Shown here: positions 1-8,197 of the stretch, one piece after another
Position numbering within the stretch: position 1 is the first letter of the stretch
Layout: each line of letters starts with the position of its first letter
IMG/VR virus record: IMGVR_UViG_3300042090_002743
Span: 1-37,030 of that record
Source of the DNA: a virus
Reading direction: 5' to 3' (one strand)
Length of the DNA: 37,030 bases
Notes under the pieces: model-generated
Databases searched by the model: none
Seen by the model: only the letters and a program-made list of their open reading frames with translations
What the model was told of the DNA's origin: nothing
Translations under genes and position numbers: made by a program

Positions 1-320
1 GGGTCGATCGGCAGCTCGCGCCAGTCCAGGTCGAGCGTGAACTTCCCTGCGGTCCGGTAGGCGGGGAGCTCGACGGTCGCGGCGCGCGGGACGCGGTTGA
101 CGATCTTCGAGAAGTCGGTATTCCCGCGCTGGACGACGAGCGGGCGGACCGTGATCGTGTCCGGCCCGGTGACCGCGTCGACGATGCCGGTCCCGGCCTG
201 CGCGGTCGGGACCGCGGCGAGCTGGCCGTCGACGACCTGGAGGCTCGGGTCGAACAGCAGGCGCAGGTTCACCACGAGGCTCGGGTAGAACGTCTGCGCG
301 TTGGCGACCTTGTCGGTCAT
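1..320 (-). CDS. Putative baseplate/tail protein, N-terminal part (cut by window edge)
   Basis: This minus-strand reading frame starts with ATG at 320 and is still open at base 1. The visible ~106 residues begin MTDKVANAQTFYPSLVVNLR and contain several beta-strand-like stretches (e.g. DTITVRPLVVQ). I do not recognise a family. The ATG overlaps the stop of the upstream LysM-like gene (ATGA), so the two are translationally coupled. In contractile-tailed phages the genes after the tape measure and LysM protein usually build the baseplate hub or wedge, so a baseplate role is inferred from position only. Confidence 0.7.
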   Translation of the reverse strand, partial: MTDKVANAQTFYPSLVVNLRLLFDPSLQVVDGQLAAVPTAQAGTGIVDAVTGPDTITVRPLVVQRGNTDFSKIVNRVPRAATVELPAYRTAGKFTLDLDWRELPID

Positions 321-1444
321 GAGGACGCCGGCTCCTGCGGCGGCTGAACGGGGACGAGGACGACCTGTCCCGCGACGAGCGCCTCGTCCGAGAGCGCGTT
401 GTAGAGCATGATGCCGCGCCAGTCGTCGGCGGTCCCGTAGAACGTCATCGACACGCGGCGGAGGTCGTCGCCCTGTCGCGCGACGAAGACGCGGAGGTTG
501 TTCGACGTCATCGCCGAGAGGATCTTCCGCTGGCCCTGGGCGGCGGTGACGGCGATCTGGTCGGCGATGTCGCCCTGGTCGCGGACGACGGCACGGTCGG
601 CGAGCGTCGTCCCGAACGGGCCGCCGACGTCGAGCCGGGCCCCGTCGACGACGTTCTGGTACTGGTCGTGGAGCTCGTCGCCGGTGAGCTTGATGCCGTC
701 GTAGATGCCGGAGATGCGGCTCTGCGTGTCGCCGACCGCGACGGCCGCGCCGACGACCTGGGTGACGGCGTCGGCGAGCTCGTCGATCTGGTCGGAGAGG
801 TCGGCGGACATATCGTCGGTGTCGTCGGCCGCGACCTGCGCGGCGGGCGAGAATCCGTTCGCGAAGCTGGCGCTCGCGTCCTGGAGCTGGTTGCCGAGCG
901 ACGTGAAGGTGTTCGGCGCGTCGGCGAGGTCGGACGACGAGACCGAGCTCTCGAGCGGGATCTTCGGGAGCGACGCCTCGTCGATCCGGTCCCACGCGAA
1001 CGTCATCTCGAACTCGACGTCGTGGGTCGTGTGCCATTTCTGGACGAGCTTCTTGAGCGTGCCGAACCGGACGCGCGAGAACCACGTGACCTTGACGTCC
1101 TGGCCCTTGCGGCGGATGTCGTCGAGGACGTCGACGAGGTGCTCGGCCGTCCCGAGCTGCCCGCCGTTCAGCGTCGCGTACGGCGGGTGCCCGACGGCCT
1201 CGCCGAGGAAGATGTCCTTCCACCAGCCGTTACAGGTCGTCTCCTCCTCCTCGGCGCCGTAGACCTGCTTTACGCCGTTCGGATTGCCGATGTACCACTG
1301 CATCGACATCCGCTGCGAGCCGCCGAGGGTGAACGGCTTGTACGGCAGGGCGCGGCCCGACAGCACGACGACACGCTGGTCGCCGGTGAGCTCGGTGATG
1401 GTCAGCGAGCTTGCCTGGGTGTCGGTGTCGGTCGAGAGGGGCAT
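317..1444 (-). CDS. Tail/baseplate protein with C-terminal LysM-like segment
   Basis: A 375-residue protein directly follows the tape measure. Its last ~60 residues (DDLRRVSMTFYGTADDWRGI, then a VAGQVVLVP ending) match the layout of the LysM domains that end phage hub-associated proteins such as the XkdP/gp53 type, which attach the tube to the baseplate hub. The N-terminal ~150 residues are aromatic and mixed beta/alpha (MSMQWYIGNPNG, WHTTHDVEFEMTFAWDRID). The middle is Ala/Asp rich, probably helical. The start ATG lies 3 nt after the tape-measure TAG stop in the junction TAGCCGATGCC, which also occurs before two connector genes. The assignment rests on position plus the LysM-like end; exact function is uncertain. 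Confidence 0.75.
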   Translation of the reverse strand: MPLSTDTDTQASSLTITELTGDQRVVVLSGRALPYKPFTLGGSQRMSMQWYIGNPNGVKQVYGAEEEETTCNGWWKDIFLGEAVGHPPYATLNGGQLGTAEHLVDVLDDIRRKGQDVKVTWFSRVRFGTLKKLVQKWHTTHDVEFEMTFAWDRIDEASLPKIPLESSVSSSDLADAPNTFTSLGNQLQDASASFANGFSPAAQVAADDTDDMSADLSDQIDELADAVTQVVGAAVAVGDTQSRISGIYDGIKLTGDELHDQYQNVVDGARLDVGGPFGTTLADRAVVRDQGDIADQIAVTAAQGQRKILSAMTSNNLRVFVARQGDDLRRVSMTFYGTADDWRGIMLYNALSDEALVAGQVVLVPVQPPQEPASS

Positions 1445-1447
1445 CGG

Positions 1448-3346
1448 CTACCGGATGAACTGCGGCCCGAGGGTGGAGACCATCTTGCGCTCGCCGAGCG
1501 AGCCGAGGTCGTTCGCGAACGAGACGGCGATACGGTCGGGGTCGAAGCCGTCCTCGAACTTCTGCTCGATGTCGAAGTGCGAGCCGCGGAAGTCCTGGAT
1601 GACGTTCGCGCGGCCGGCGGTCGCGTCCTCTGCCTTCTTCGGGGGCTCGTAGGTCTTGCGGAACTTGGAGATCCAGTTGTTGCCGGACGCGGTCGAGCCG
1701 GCCATCTCGTTCTGCTTGGCGATGATGCTCATGATCCGGACCTGCTCGGCGGTGAGCTTGTGGCCCGCGTTGAACTCCGACATCGCGGCCCGGAACTGGC
1801 CGCCGAGCGGGCTCGCCATCATGCCCTGCAGGACGGACGCGTTCATGCGGCTGAAGGCGGTCTCCTCGCCGTTGCGCGCCATCCGGCCGCCGTTCCCGCC
1901 GAGGCTCTCGGGGAGCTTGTCGAGGATGCTGTTCAGCCAGTCGAAGATCTGGGCGACGACCTCGAGCACCTTGGCGAGGATCTCGCCGAGCTTCTGGGTG
2001 TACGCGATGGTCTTCTCGCCGATCCACCGGACGAACCGTCCGAGCGGCGCGTCGGCGGAGAACATCCGGCCGACCGCGGCGACGATCTTCTGGATTGCGC
2101 CCCAGATCGCGGTCGCGACGCCGCCGAGCTTCTCCTTGAAGTAGTCGAAGTGCTTCACGACGAGCATCACGGCCCCGACGACGAGCCCGATGCCGGCCGC
2201 GCTGCCGATGAGCTTCATGAGCATCGGGAGGACGCCGGCGACCTTGCCCATCACGCCGCCGAGCCCGCCCAGCCCGGCCTCGCCGGCGACCTGCGCGCCG
2301 AGCCCGACCGCGCCGCCGAGCCCGCGGCCGAGGAGCCCGCCGAGCCGGCCGCCGGCGCCGACGACGGCGCCGAAGACCTTCCGTCCGGTCCCGACGAGCC
2401 CGCCGGCGCCGCCGGGGAGCTTTTCGAGGAGCGAGTTGGCGAGCATGATCTTCCCGAGCGTCTTCGCGTGCGCGATGGCGAGCTCGAACCCCTTGATCAG
2501 CGGGTTGACGACCTTGTCGATGTCGATCTTGTCCAGCCACCCGGCGAGCATCGACGAGATGCGTTCGAGCGCGGGCGCGAGGCGGACGACGACCTTCTCG
2601 GAGATCCGCCGCCACGCCTCGGAGATCTTCTGCGACGCCTCGTGGAACCGCTCGAACGCCTCGATCGCCGAGCCGCCGGCGAGGTGGACGTTGAGCTGCT
2701 GGGCGTGCTTGACCATCTCCTGGATCTCGTCGGGGCCCTTCTTGAGGAGCCCCATCAGCGCGCCGGCCTCCTCGCCGGAGACGCGCATGTACTTCGAGAC
2801 CTCGCCGACGCCGATCTTGTTCGCCTGGACCGCCTTGCTCATCGAGAGGAGGGCCTTCGAGGGGCCCTCGTTGAGGGTCACGCCCCAGCGTCGCGCCTCG
2901 AGGACGAGCTGCTTGCTGCCCTCCTCCATCGAGAGCGTCTTCTTCGAGAGGGCGGTGAGCGACCGCGAGAACGTCTCGACCTGGAGGCCGGACTGCTCGA
3001 ACGCGTCGCGCCAGCCGGCGACGCTGTCGGCGGACATGTCCGCGAGCTCGGACATCTTCTTGAGCTGCTCGAGCGACTCCTTGCCGGTATCGATCATCCG
3101 CTCGAAGCCGATGCCGCCGGCGAGCCCGGCGAGGCCCATGCCGATCTCGGTGACCTTCGAGAGCGAGCGGGAGACGCGCTCGGCGCCCTCGCCCATCTTC
3201 TCCATGGCCTCCTTGCCGCGCTCGCGGAGGTGCTCGAAGCCGGTACGGAGCCGCTCGATGCCCTCGGCGATCTTGTGGAGCCCCGAGGAGACCTTGTCCT
3301 TGAGGCTCCACTCGAGCGCGGTCTTGACGGTTTGGTCCTCGGCCAT
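1448..3346 (-). CDS. Tail tape measure protein
   Basis: A 632-residue protein immediately follows the frameshifted tail chaperone pair, the standard place of the tape measure gene. The N-terminal half is helical and rich in Lys/Glu/Ser. The centre (about residues 310-400) is a Gly/Ala/Leu/Val-rich hydrophobic tract with GIGLVVGAVMLVVKHFDYF, typical of the membrane-active part of tape measures. The C-terminal part is hydrophilic. Tape measures set tail length and are ejected with the DNA; at ~0.15 nm per residue this length implies a tail of roughly 95 nm (an estimate). The start ATG has GAGGAG upstream and lies 4 nt after the preceding stop. Confidence 0.9.
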   Translation of the reverse strand: MAEDQTVKTALEWSLKDKVSSGLHKIAEGIERLRTGFEHLRERGKEAMEKMGEGAERVSRSLSKVTEIGMGLAGLAGGIGFERMIDTGKESLEQLKKMSELADMSADSVAGWRDAFEQSGLQVETFSRSLTALSKKTLSMEEGSKQLVLEARRWGVTLNEGPSKALLSMSKAVQANKIGVGEVSKYMRVSGEEAGALMGLLKKGPDEIQEMVKHAQQLNVHLAGGSAIEAFERFHEASQKISEAWRRISEKVVVRLAPALERISSMLAGWLDKIDIDKVVNPLIKGFELAIAHAKTLGKIMLANSLLEKLPGGAGGLVGTGRKVFGAVVGAGGRLGGLLGRGLGGAVGLGAQVAGEAGLGGLGGVMGKVAGVLPMLMKLIGSAAGIGLVVGAVMLVVKHFDYFKEKLGGVATAIWGAIQKIVAAVGRMFSADAPLGRFVRWIGEKTIAYTQKLGEILAKVLEVVAQIFDWLNSILDKLPESLGGNGGRMARNGEETAFSRMNASVLQGMMASPLGGQFRAAMSEFNAGHKLTAEQVRIMSIIAKQNEMAGSTASGNNWISKFRKTYEPPKKAEDATAGRANVIQDFRGSHFDIEQKFEDGFDPDRIAVSFANDLGSLGERKMVSTLGPQFIR

Positions 3347-3350
3347 CGTG

Positions 3351-3952
3351 CTACTCCTCGCCGCGGTTCGTGGGGTCCCGTCGCTCGACCTTGAGGTACT
3401 CGGCGATCGCCTCGGAGAAGGCCCGGACGCGCTCGACGGTGAGCGGGCCGAGCATGGCCAGGATGGGCTGGTGGCCGTAGCGGGACGCGAAGGCGATCAT
3501 CTTCCACATCCCGTCCAGCAGCACACCGGACTGTCCGAAGACGTCGAACAGGACGGCGACGCCGCCTAACCCACCCGAACCTCCATTCCCTTGAAAACCT
3601 CCTCCTCCTCGGCGTCCGTGATCGTCGAGATGCGGACCTGCATGCGCGCGATGAGGTCGCGGATGGCCGGGTCGGCGTGGTTGATGATCCGCTCGGCCTC
3701 GGCCGTCGTGTTGTCGACCCGGCGGCCGTCGACCATCACGAGGCTCCGCACGAGCGTGAAGAAGACCGCGGCGCCCTGGCTCGTCTTTCCCATCTCGAGC
3801 GCGTCGAGCTGCTCGCGCATCGGGAGCTTGGCGAGCCCGAAGCTCTTCTTGATGTACTTGTCGTCGAGGGCCGCGAGCCGCTTCGTGAGCGGGAACGTGT
3901 AGACCGGGCGGTTCGCCTGCTCCTCTTGGACTGCCTGTAGGACGCTTTCCAT
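3351..3952 (-). CDS. Tail assembly chaperone GT fusion (by -1 ribosomal frameshift)
   Basis: The frame that is -1 relative to the 128-residue chaperone stays open past the chaperone stop and ends with TAG at 3351, just before the tape measure. Shifting near 3593-3599 gives a product of about 200 residues: ~120 from the first frame, then ~80 starting QGNGGSGGLGG and continuing through VAVLFDVFGQSGVLLDGMWK. The short, partly hydrophobic T part and the position between tube and tape measure match the G/GT (lambda) chaperone arrangement conserved in siphoviruses and myoviruses. GT binds tape measure and tube subunits during assembly. The shift is inferred from frame geometry and has not been tested. 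Confidence 0.8.
3566..3952 (-). CDS. Tail assembly chaperone G-like protein
   Basis: A 128-residue protein starts MESVLQAVQEEQANRPVYTF and ends in an EEEE-VFKG-MEVRVG tail. It sits between the tail tube and the tape measure. It has the moderately acidic, helical character of gpG-like chaperones, which coat the tape measure while the tail tube polymerises. The start ATG has a GAGG-type ribosome site upstream (GAGGTAACGAGAC). The stop codon TAG at 3566-3568 lies about 25 nt downstream of the proposed slippery site, so the full-length G product and the GT fusion share 120 residues. Confidence 0.85.
   Translation of the reverse strand: MESVLQAVQEEQANRPVYTFPLTKRLAALDDKYIKKSFGLAKLPMREQLDALEMGKTSQGAAVFFTLVRSLVMVDGRRVDNTTAEAERIINHADPAIRDLIARMQVRISTITDAEEEEVFKGMEVRVG
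3584..3611 (-). other. Probable -1 programmed frameshift site
   Basis: On the coding strand a run of four GAG codons forms an SD-like GGAGGAGGAGG stretch, followed by GGTTTTC (3599-3593) and then AAG GGA ATG. In GGTTTTC the A-site codon TTC re-pairs as TTT after a -1 slip; the P-site re-pairing (GTT to GGT) is poor. A second candidate is GGGAATG (3590-3584), where GGA becomes GGG. It lies at about the distance from the SD-like run at which internal SD sequences stimulate -1 shifts, as in dnaX. Which one is used cannot be decided by eye. Confidence 0.65.
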
Positions 3953-4037
3953 GTCTCGTTACCTCGTGTCGGTGGCTGGTTTCGCGTCGCCCGTCGACCG
4001 TCGACACAGGATCGCGTCGCGTCGAGCAGCTGCGACG

Positions 4038-4475
4038 TCAGTTGATCTGGATCGACTCGCCGTTGCCCTGGAGCTGGACCGTGACGTACTCGCTCCGGCC
4101 CGGGACGTTGAGCGGCATCTCGCCGAAGTGGACGTCCTTGAGGAGGACGCGGACGCGCGGGCCGTTCGGGAAGACCAGTGTCACGCCGATGTTGACCCGG
4201 ATGCCGGCGATGCGGCGGCGGGCCTTGTTGACGATCGCCGCCCGGAAGTCGAGGTAGTTCCGCGTCTCGATGTTCGCCTCGAGCCGGAACGAGTACCCCT
4301 TGTAGATCTCGTCGTACCGCGCCGTGGTCTCGCCGAGGTACTCCTCGGTCAGGATGGTCAGCAGCTCGGACGAGTCGAAGGACTTGATGTCGACGAGGCT
4401 CTGTTGGACCACGTTGTTCATCAGGACCTGGATCGAGACCTCTTGACCCTTGATGCGGGGCTGTGCCTGCGCCAT
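4038..4475 (-). CDS. Tail tube protein (XkdM-like)
   Basis: A 145-residue protein starts MAQAQPRIKGQEVSIQVLMN. Its size and beta-rich pattern (SFDSSELLTILTEEYLGETT, YKGYSFRLEANIE, RVRVLLKDVHFGEMP, YVTVQLQGNGESI) match the XkdM-type inner tube of contractile tails. Tube rings stack inside the sheath to form the DNA channel. It lies upstream of the chaperone pair and tape measure, as expected. The ATG has a GAGGAG ribosome site 7 nt upstream, and a separate promoter with a ~100-nt leader precedes it. A lipoprotein gene separates it from the sheath gene, which is unusual. Confidence 0.85.
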   Translation of the reverse strand: MAQAQPRIKGQEVSIQVLMNNVVQQSLVDIKSFDSSELLTILTEEYLGETTARYDEIYKGYSFRLEANIETRNYLDFRAAIVNKARRRIAGIRVNIGVTLVFPNGPRVRVLLKDVHFGEMPLNVPGRSEYVTVQLQGNGESIQIN

Positions 4476-4610
4476 ACGTCGGCTCCTCGTGTGCGGTGGA
4501 GGCGACGTGGAGGGGGAAGGCTCGCCGTCGCCGGCGACCCGTCCCTCCCTATCCGGGGCGGGCCCGTGTGGAGGTCGACGCCGGACGACCCGGCGGCGTG
4601 GTCAGGACGA

Positions 4611-4640
4611 AGCCTAGCGCGTCGCGGGCGGCCGCAGCAA
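4611..4640 (-). promoter_or_regulatory. Promoter for tail tube gene (TTGCTG-N18-TAGGCT)
   Basis: On the minus strand TTGCTG (4640-4635) is followed 18 bp later by TAGGCT (4616-4611). The same -35 hexamer with the same 18-bp spacing occurs upstream of the 9672-10067 gene. Here the -10 is ~135 nt from the tube ATG, so the mRNA would have a leader of roughly 130 nt carrying a GAGGAG ribosome site. The stretch 4476-4610 shows no other gene. Confidence 0.55.
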
Positions 4641-4641
4641 G

Positions 4642-5007
4642 TCAGTACGCGAACACGTACAGACACCGCGCCCACCAGTCCTTCCATTCCAGGCACGTAG
4701 CCGGCCGATGCGCCGCGCACCACCGCGCGTACCGGAGCCGCGACCGCCGCCGCGCGAGCGCGCCGTCGAGCCCGACGAACTCGCCCGACACGCACTGCTG
4801 CTGCTTGGCCCAGGCTGCGGAGTAGAGCGCGAGGTCGCAGCGCTCCTCCAGGTCGCACCAGGCGATCGCGAGGTCGAGCTCGACGCGGACGCGGTCCTCG
4901 GCGGCCGGCACGGCGGGCCGCGGCGCGGCGACGTTCGACGGCATCGGCGCCGGCGCGGGCCGCGCGCAGGCCACGAGCGCAAGGAGGACGAGGGCCTCGG
5001 GCGCCAC
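4642..5007 (-). CDS. Predicted lipoprotein, Cys-rich (moron)
   Basis: A 121-residue protein with a lipoprotein signal: a short hydrophobic stretch (LVLLALVAC) ends in a lipobox-like L-V-A-C with Cys at about residue 14. The mature part is Pro/Ala rich at first and then carries four or more further Cys (WCDLEERCDL, QQQCVS, RWCAAH, ATCLEW, RCLYVF), suggesting disulfides outside the cytoplasm. It has its own promoter (TACCAT ending 6 nt before the GTG start) and lies behind a terminator. It therefore forms a unit separate from the sheath and tube it interrupts. A phage lipoprotein in this place may be a superinfection-exclusion moron; that is a guess from context. No family is recognised. Confidence 0.7.
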   Translation of the reverse strand: MAPEALVLLALVACARPAPAPMPSNVAAPRPAVPAAEDRVRVELDLAIAWCDLEERCDLALYSAAWAKQQQCVSGEFVGLDGALARRRSRLRYARWCAAHRPATCLEWKDWWARCLYVFAY

Positions 5008-5013
5008 GGCGCG

Positions 5014-5022
5014 ATGGTACCG
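5014..5022 (-). promoter_or_regulatory. -10-like element of leaderless lipoprotein gene
   Basis: The minus strand reads CGG-TACCAT with the hexamer at 5019-5014, and the GTG start is at 5007, 6 nt downstream. A transcription start ~7 nt from the -10 would fall on the start codon. No convincing -35 is seen. Confidence 0.5.
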
Positions 5023-5053
5023 CGTCGCGCGTCGACGGCGCGCCGTGAAAGGT

Positions 5054-5080
5054 GACCGCCCGGGCCGGATCCGGGCGGTC
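5054..5080. terminator. Terminator hairpin after the tail sheath gene
   Basis: There is a perfect 10-bp inverted repeat GACCGCCCGG / CCGGGCGGTC (5054-5063 and 5071-5080) with a 7-nt loop. It lies 133 bp downstream of the sheath stop and 35 bp upstream of the lipoprotein promoter. No strong U-tract follows, only CCTTT. The stretch 5081-5212 shows no gene. Confidence 0.65.
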
Positions 5081-5212
5081 GTTCGTCGGTGGCGGTCCTC
5101 GAGTCGGAGTCACCCCCGCGCGGCGGGGCGTGGGCCATCGGCGGCCTCGACATGGTCGCGCCCGGTCTCGTCGCGCCTCGAGAGCGCGACGCGGGGGATC
5201 GCCGTGCGAAGG

Positions 5213-7309
5213 CTATCCGCCGACCCCGGCGTTCGGCGCGGCGTTGACGGTCGTGATGTTGACGGACTCGCCGATCTCGCACTGGAACGTGATGAAGTCC
5301 ATCGACGCGATCGTCTGCACGCGGACGATGATGTAGAAGATGCCCGCCGCGAGCATCTGCGGCGTGTTCCCGGACTTCGCGTCGACCTGGTACCCGACGA
5401 TGCGCTGGTTCTGCGCGTTGTCCGCCGAGACGAGCGTCTCGAGGAAGTCGGTGACCTGGGTGACGAGGTTGTCCTGGTTGAGGATCGTCCCGAGGCTCTT
5501 GACGAACGGCTTGGCGATGATCGCCAGGTTCGCCTCGATGTAGTCCGCCATCTTCCGGCGGTTGATGTGCGTCTGGCCGTTGACGAGGCTCGACGTCACG
5601 CCGCTCTGGAACTCCGGCCCGTCGGTCTTGTCGAACCGGAGCGCGCAGATGCCCGACGCGCGGAACAGCTTGTACGCGTTGATGTCGAGCGTCGCGTACG
5701 GGACGTTCCGGCCGAACCCGATGAGCGGCTGGAGGACGCGCGTCGTCGTCGCCGAGACCTCGCCCGGGTTGTGCTCGGGGTCGAGGTTCGAGAGGATCGC
5801 CGCGAGCCATCCGTCCGTCGTCGTGTCGAGGTTGCCGTTCGTGACGGTCGTCCCGTCCGCGCCCGCGATGGCGATGTTGCTCGCCTCGGGGACGAAGGTC
5901 TGCGCCGGCGGCCAGTTGTAGAACACGCGCTCGCTTCGGTTCGCGCCGACGCCCGGGTCGGACGACCCGGTCACGACGCCGATGACCGTCGCCATCGTGA
6001 ACGCCGACGCGCTCAGCTCCGGCGAGATCGAGCACGTCAGGCCCTGGCCCGCACGCGCCGAGACGTTGTTGCAGAGCGTGTTGAGCGAGCTCCGGATGGT
6101 CGCGCTCTTGCGCGCCGCCCAGATGTGGCTGACCGTCGAGGCCGGCGCCGCGTCGACCAGGAAGCCCTGCATGGCCGCCGTGTAGAGGGCGTCGATCGCC
6201 GAGGCGTTCGCCGCGTTCGGCGCCTGCACCAGCGCCGTGTACGCGACCGCGGTCGTCCCGACCGAGCCGGTCAGGCCCGACAGCGGGTCCGCGGACGTCG
6301 CCGTCAGCGCCGGCGGCGCGACGACCGGGTTCAGGACCGTCGACGCGGCCCACGTCCCGTTCGAGCCCGACGCGCCGGTGCCCGCGTCGTTCGTGAGCGG
6401 ACGGACGGCGACGCTGAAGGTCCCCTGGCTCGTGAAGTTCGGGCTCGGCCCGGCGCCGTACGAGTCGGCCGTGCTGCCCGGGTGGAGCCGCCAGACCATC
6501 GCCGCCGACGTCGTTCCGAAGTCGAAGTTCACGCCGTTCATCGCCTGGACGACGATGGTCGTGTCGTTCGTGATGGAGACGACCCGGAACTGCCCAGCGT
6601 TCGTCAGGTTCGCGCCGGTCGCGCCGAGCGAGCCGAGGACGAGGATGTCGCCGGGCTGGACGCCGACGAGGCCGTCCGGGCGCTGGACCGTCGTGAAGGT
6701 GCCCGTCGCCGACGTGAAGCTGTTCGTCGCCGCCGGCGACCCGGTGGTCACCGAGCCGTCGACGTTCTGGAGGTAGGCGACGAGCGACGAGAAGTTGATC
6801 GCCTGCGCGTTCTTGAGCCGCTCGAGCGTGTGCGCGGCGTCGGTGAAGAGGTAGCCGGCCTGGACGACCGCGGGCTGGACCGGGACGACCGGGTTCGGGT
6901 TCGTCGCGCTCGTGCAGGTCGGGAGCGACCGCCAGAACCGGCAGCCGGTCGCGCTCGCGAGGTTGACCGGGCAGACGACGAGCGTCCCGAATGACTTGTT
7001 CCGCAGTTCGACGAAGCCGTTGCCGCAGCCCGCGCCGAACGCGCCGAGCGTCGAGTCGAAGCCACCGACCTTCTGGATCAGGTCGGCGCTGGAGAGGATC
7101 TGGACCGGGTTCGGGTTCGTCGTGATGTTCCCGTTGACGTCGCAGGCGATGCCGTACGTCATGTCGGCGAACTCGCCGACGAGGGCGGTCACGTTCGTGT
7201 TGACGCCTCCGGTCGGGGTCGGGACCGGAAGGTCGATGATGTTCACACCCTCGATCGAGGTGAGGGTCGCCTGCGAAGGCGTGGACGTGAATCGCTGGAC
7301 GAAGCCCAT
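5213..7309 (-). CDS. Tail sheath protein
   Basis: A 698-residue protein. The C-terminal ~250 residues carry the typical order of contractile sheath proteins: a TDGWLAAILSNLDPEHNPG stretch, then YATLDINAYKLFRASGICAL, then NRRKMADYIEANLAIIAKPF, ending with beta strands (FITFQCEIGESVNITTVNA) that form the inter-subunit meshing arms. The sheath contracts around the tube to drive it through the envelope. The long middle part is Thr/Ser/Ala/Gly rich with beta-type repeats (e.g. VVSITNDTTIVVQAMNG) and probably forms the exposed domains. The ATG at 7309 has AAGGAG 7 nt upstream. Length is within the upper range for sheath proteins. Confidence 0.93.
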   Translation of the reverse strand: MGFVQRFTSTPSQATLTSIEGVNIIDLPVPTPTGGVNTNVTALVGEFADMTYGIACDVNGNITTNPNPVQILSSADLIQKVGGFDSTLGAFGAGCGNGFVELRNKSFGTLVVCPVNLASATGCRFWRSLPTCTSATNPNPVVPVQPAVVQAGYLFTDAAHTLERLKNAQAINFSSLVAYLQNVDGSVTTGSPAATNSFTSATGTFTTVQRPDGLVGVQPGDILVLGSLGATGANLTNAGQFRVVSITNDTTIVVQAMNGVNFDFGTTSAAMVWRLHPGSTADSYGAGPSPNFTSQGTFSVAVRPLTNDAGTGASGSNGTWAASTVLNPVVAPPALTATSADPLSGLTGSVGTTAVAYTALVQAPNAANASAIDALYTAAMQGFLVDAAPASTVSHIWAARKSATIRSSLNTLCNNVSARAGQGLTCSISPELSASAFTMATVIGVVTGSSDPGVGANRSERVFYNWPPAQTFVPEASNIAIAGADGTTVTNGNLDTTTDGWLAAILSNLDPEHNPGEVSATTTRVLQPLIGFGRNVPYATLDINAYKLFRASGICALRFDKTDGPEFQSGVTSSLVNGQTHINRRKMADYIEANLAIIAKPFVKSLGTILNQDNLVTQVTDFLETLVSADNAQNQRIVGYQVDAKSGNTPQMLAAGIFYIIVRVQTIASMDFITFQCEIGESVNITTVNAAPNAGVGG

Positions 7310-7333
7310 GGGTGTGCTCCTTGCTGACTGAGA

Positions 7334-8197
7334 CTATCCTGTAGACCCCGAGGACTCCAAGGGGTCCCCGAGTTGCGCGACCGGGTCCACGACGGTCCCG
7401 TCCTGCGCGAGGAGGAGGTCCTCGACCGCCTCCTTGACCGTCGGCGCCGCCGTCTCGGGCGGGACCGGCGACGTCGGCCGCGGCCGCCCCGGGTTCGCCG
7501 GCGCCGGGTCCGTCGGGTCGTCAACCCGGACGATCACGTGGGCCTGGAGCGTCGGCGGCCGCCGGACGACGACCTCGGCGACCCGGCCCTCCACGAAGAC
7601 CTCCACGGGTCGCAGGCCGTGCCGGGCGAGCTCGGCGCTGTCGCGGTAGTCCGCCCGGACGGGGAGGAACGTCGCGCGCTGTCCGCCGTAGTGCGGAAGC
7701 TCGACGTAGAACCCGTACATCCAATCGACCGGCGCCAGCGCGTCCTCGAGCATGCGCGCGATGAGATCCCGCTCGCCGGGCGTCGCGGTGTGCGCGACGA
7801 TACGGAAGAGGGCGGTGACCTCGGAGCGCTTCTCGACGTACGAGCCGTCCGGCATCCGGTCGCCCTCGAAGACGCGCGGCGTCAGGTTGTCGGCCTCGTA
7901 CTCGGGGTTGCCTTCGAGGAGGATGGCGGCCGCCGGGTACTCGGCCGGCTCGTTCGGCTCGGCCCAGGTCATGTCGACCGAACGGAACCGGACCTCGGCA
8001 CCCGAGTCCTGCGACGAGAGCCGTTCGAGGTACTCCTTGAGCCCGCGCTGCATCGAGGCGACCGCGTCCGCCTCGAAGACGGTCGTCCGCGTCGCCTCGG
8101 TGTCCGGGAGGCGGACAAGGAAGGCCGGGCCAGGCTCGGGCGGGACGAGCCGGGGGAGGTTGCGGACCTCGGGCGGCGGGTCGTGGTCGTAGATCAC
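7334..8197 (-). CDS. Putative tail terminator / tail completion protein
   Basis: A 287-residue protein with a GTG start overlapping the previous stop (GTGA). Residues ~20-200 form an alpha/beta domain (ASMQRGLKEYLERLSSQ, PAAAILLEGNPEYEADNL, VTALFRIVAHTATPGERDLI). This suits neck-to-tail completion proteins, which repeat a conserved pattern of strand, acidic loop and helix. The C-terminal third is Pro/Thr rich and likely disordered. The gene lies between an HK97 gp10-like gene and the sheath, the usual place of the tail terminator, which caps the tube and joins it to the neck. Function is inferred from position. Confidence 0.6.
   Translation of the reverse strand: MIYDHDPPPEVRNLPRLVPPEPGPAFLVRLPDTEATRTTVFEADAVASMQRGLKEYLERLSSQDSGAEVRFRSVDMTWAEPNEPAEYPAAAILLEGNPEYEADNLTPRVFEGDRMPDGSYVEKRSEVTALFRIVAHTATPGERDLIARMLEDALAPVDWMYGFYVELPHYGGQRATFLPVRADYRDSAELARHGLRPVEVFVEGRVAEVVVRRPPTLQAHVIVRVDDPTDPAPANPGRPRPTSPVPPETAAPTVKEAVEDLLLAQDGTVVDPVAQLGDPLESSGSTG

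Noticed and set aside
668-3394. Plus-strand open frame of 908 codons opposite tape measure and LysM-like genes
   Set aside because: Its composition is Arg/Asp/Glu/Leu-only low complexity produced by the G+C-rich antisense frame; the minus-strand proteins have clear tail features and good ribosome sites.
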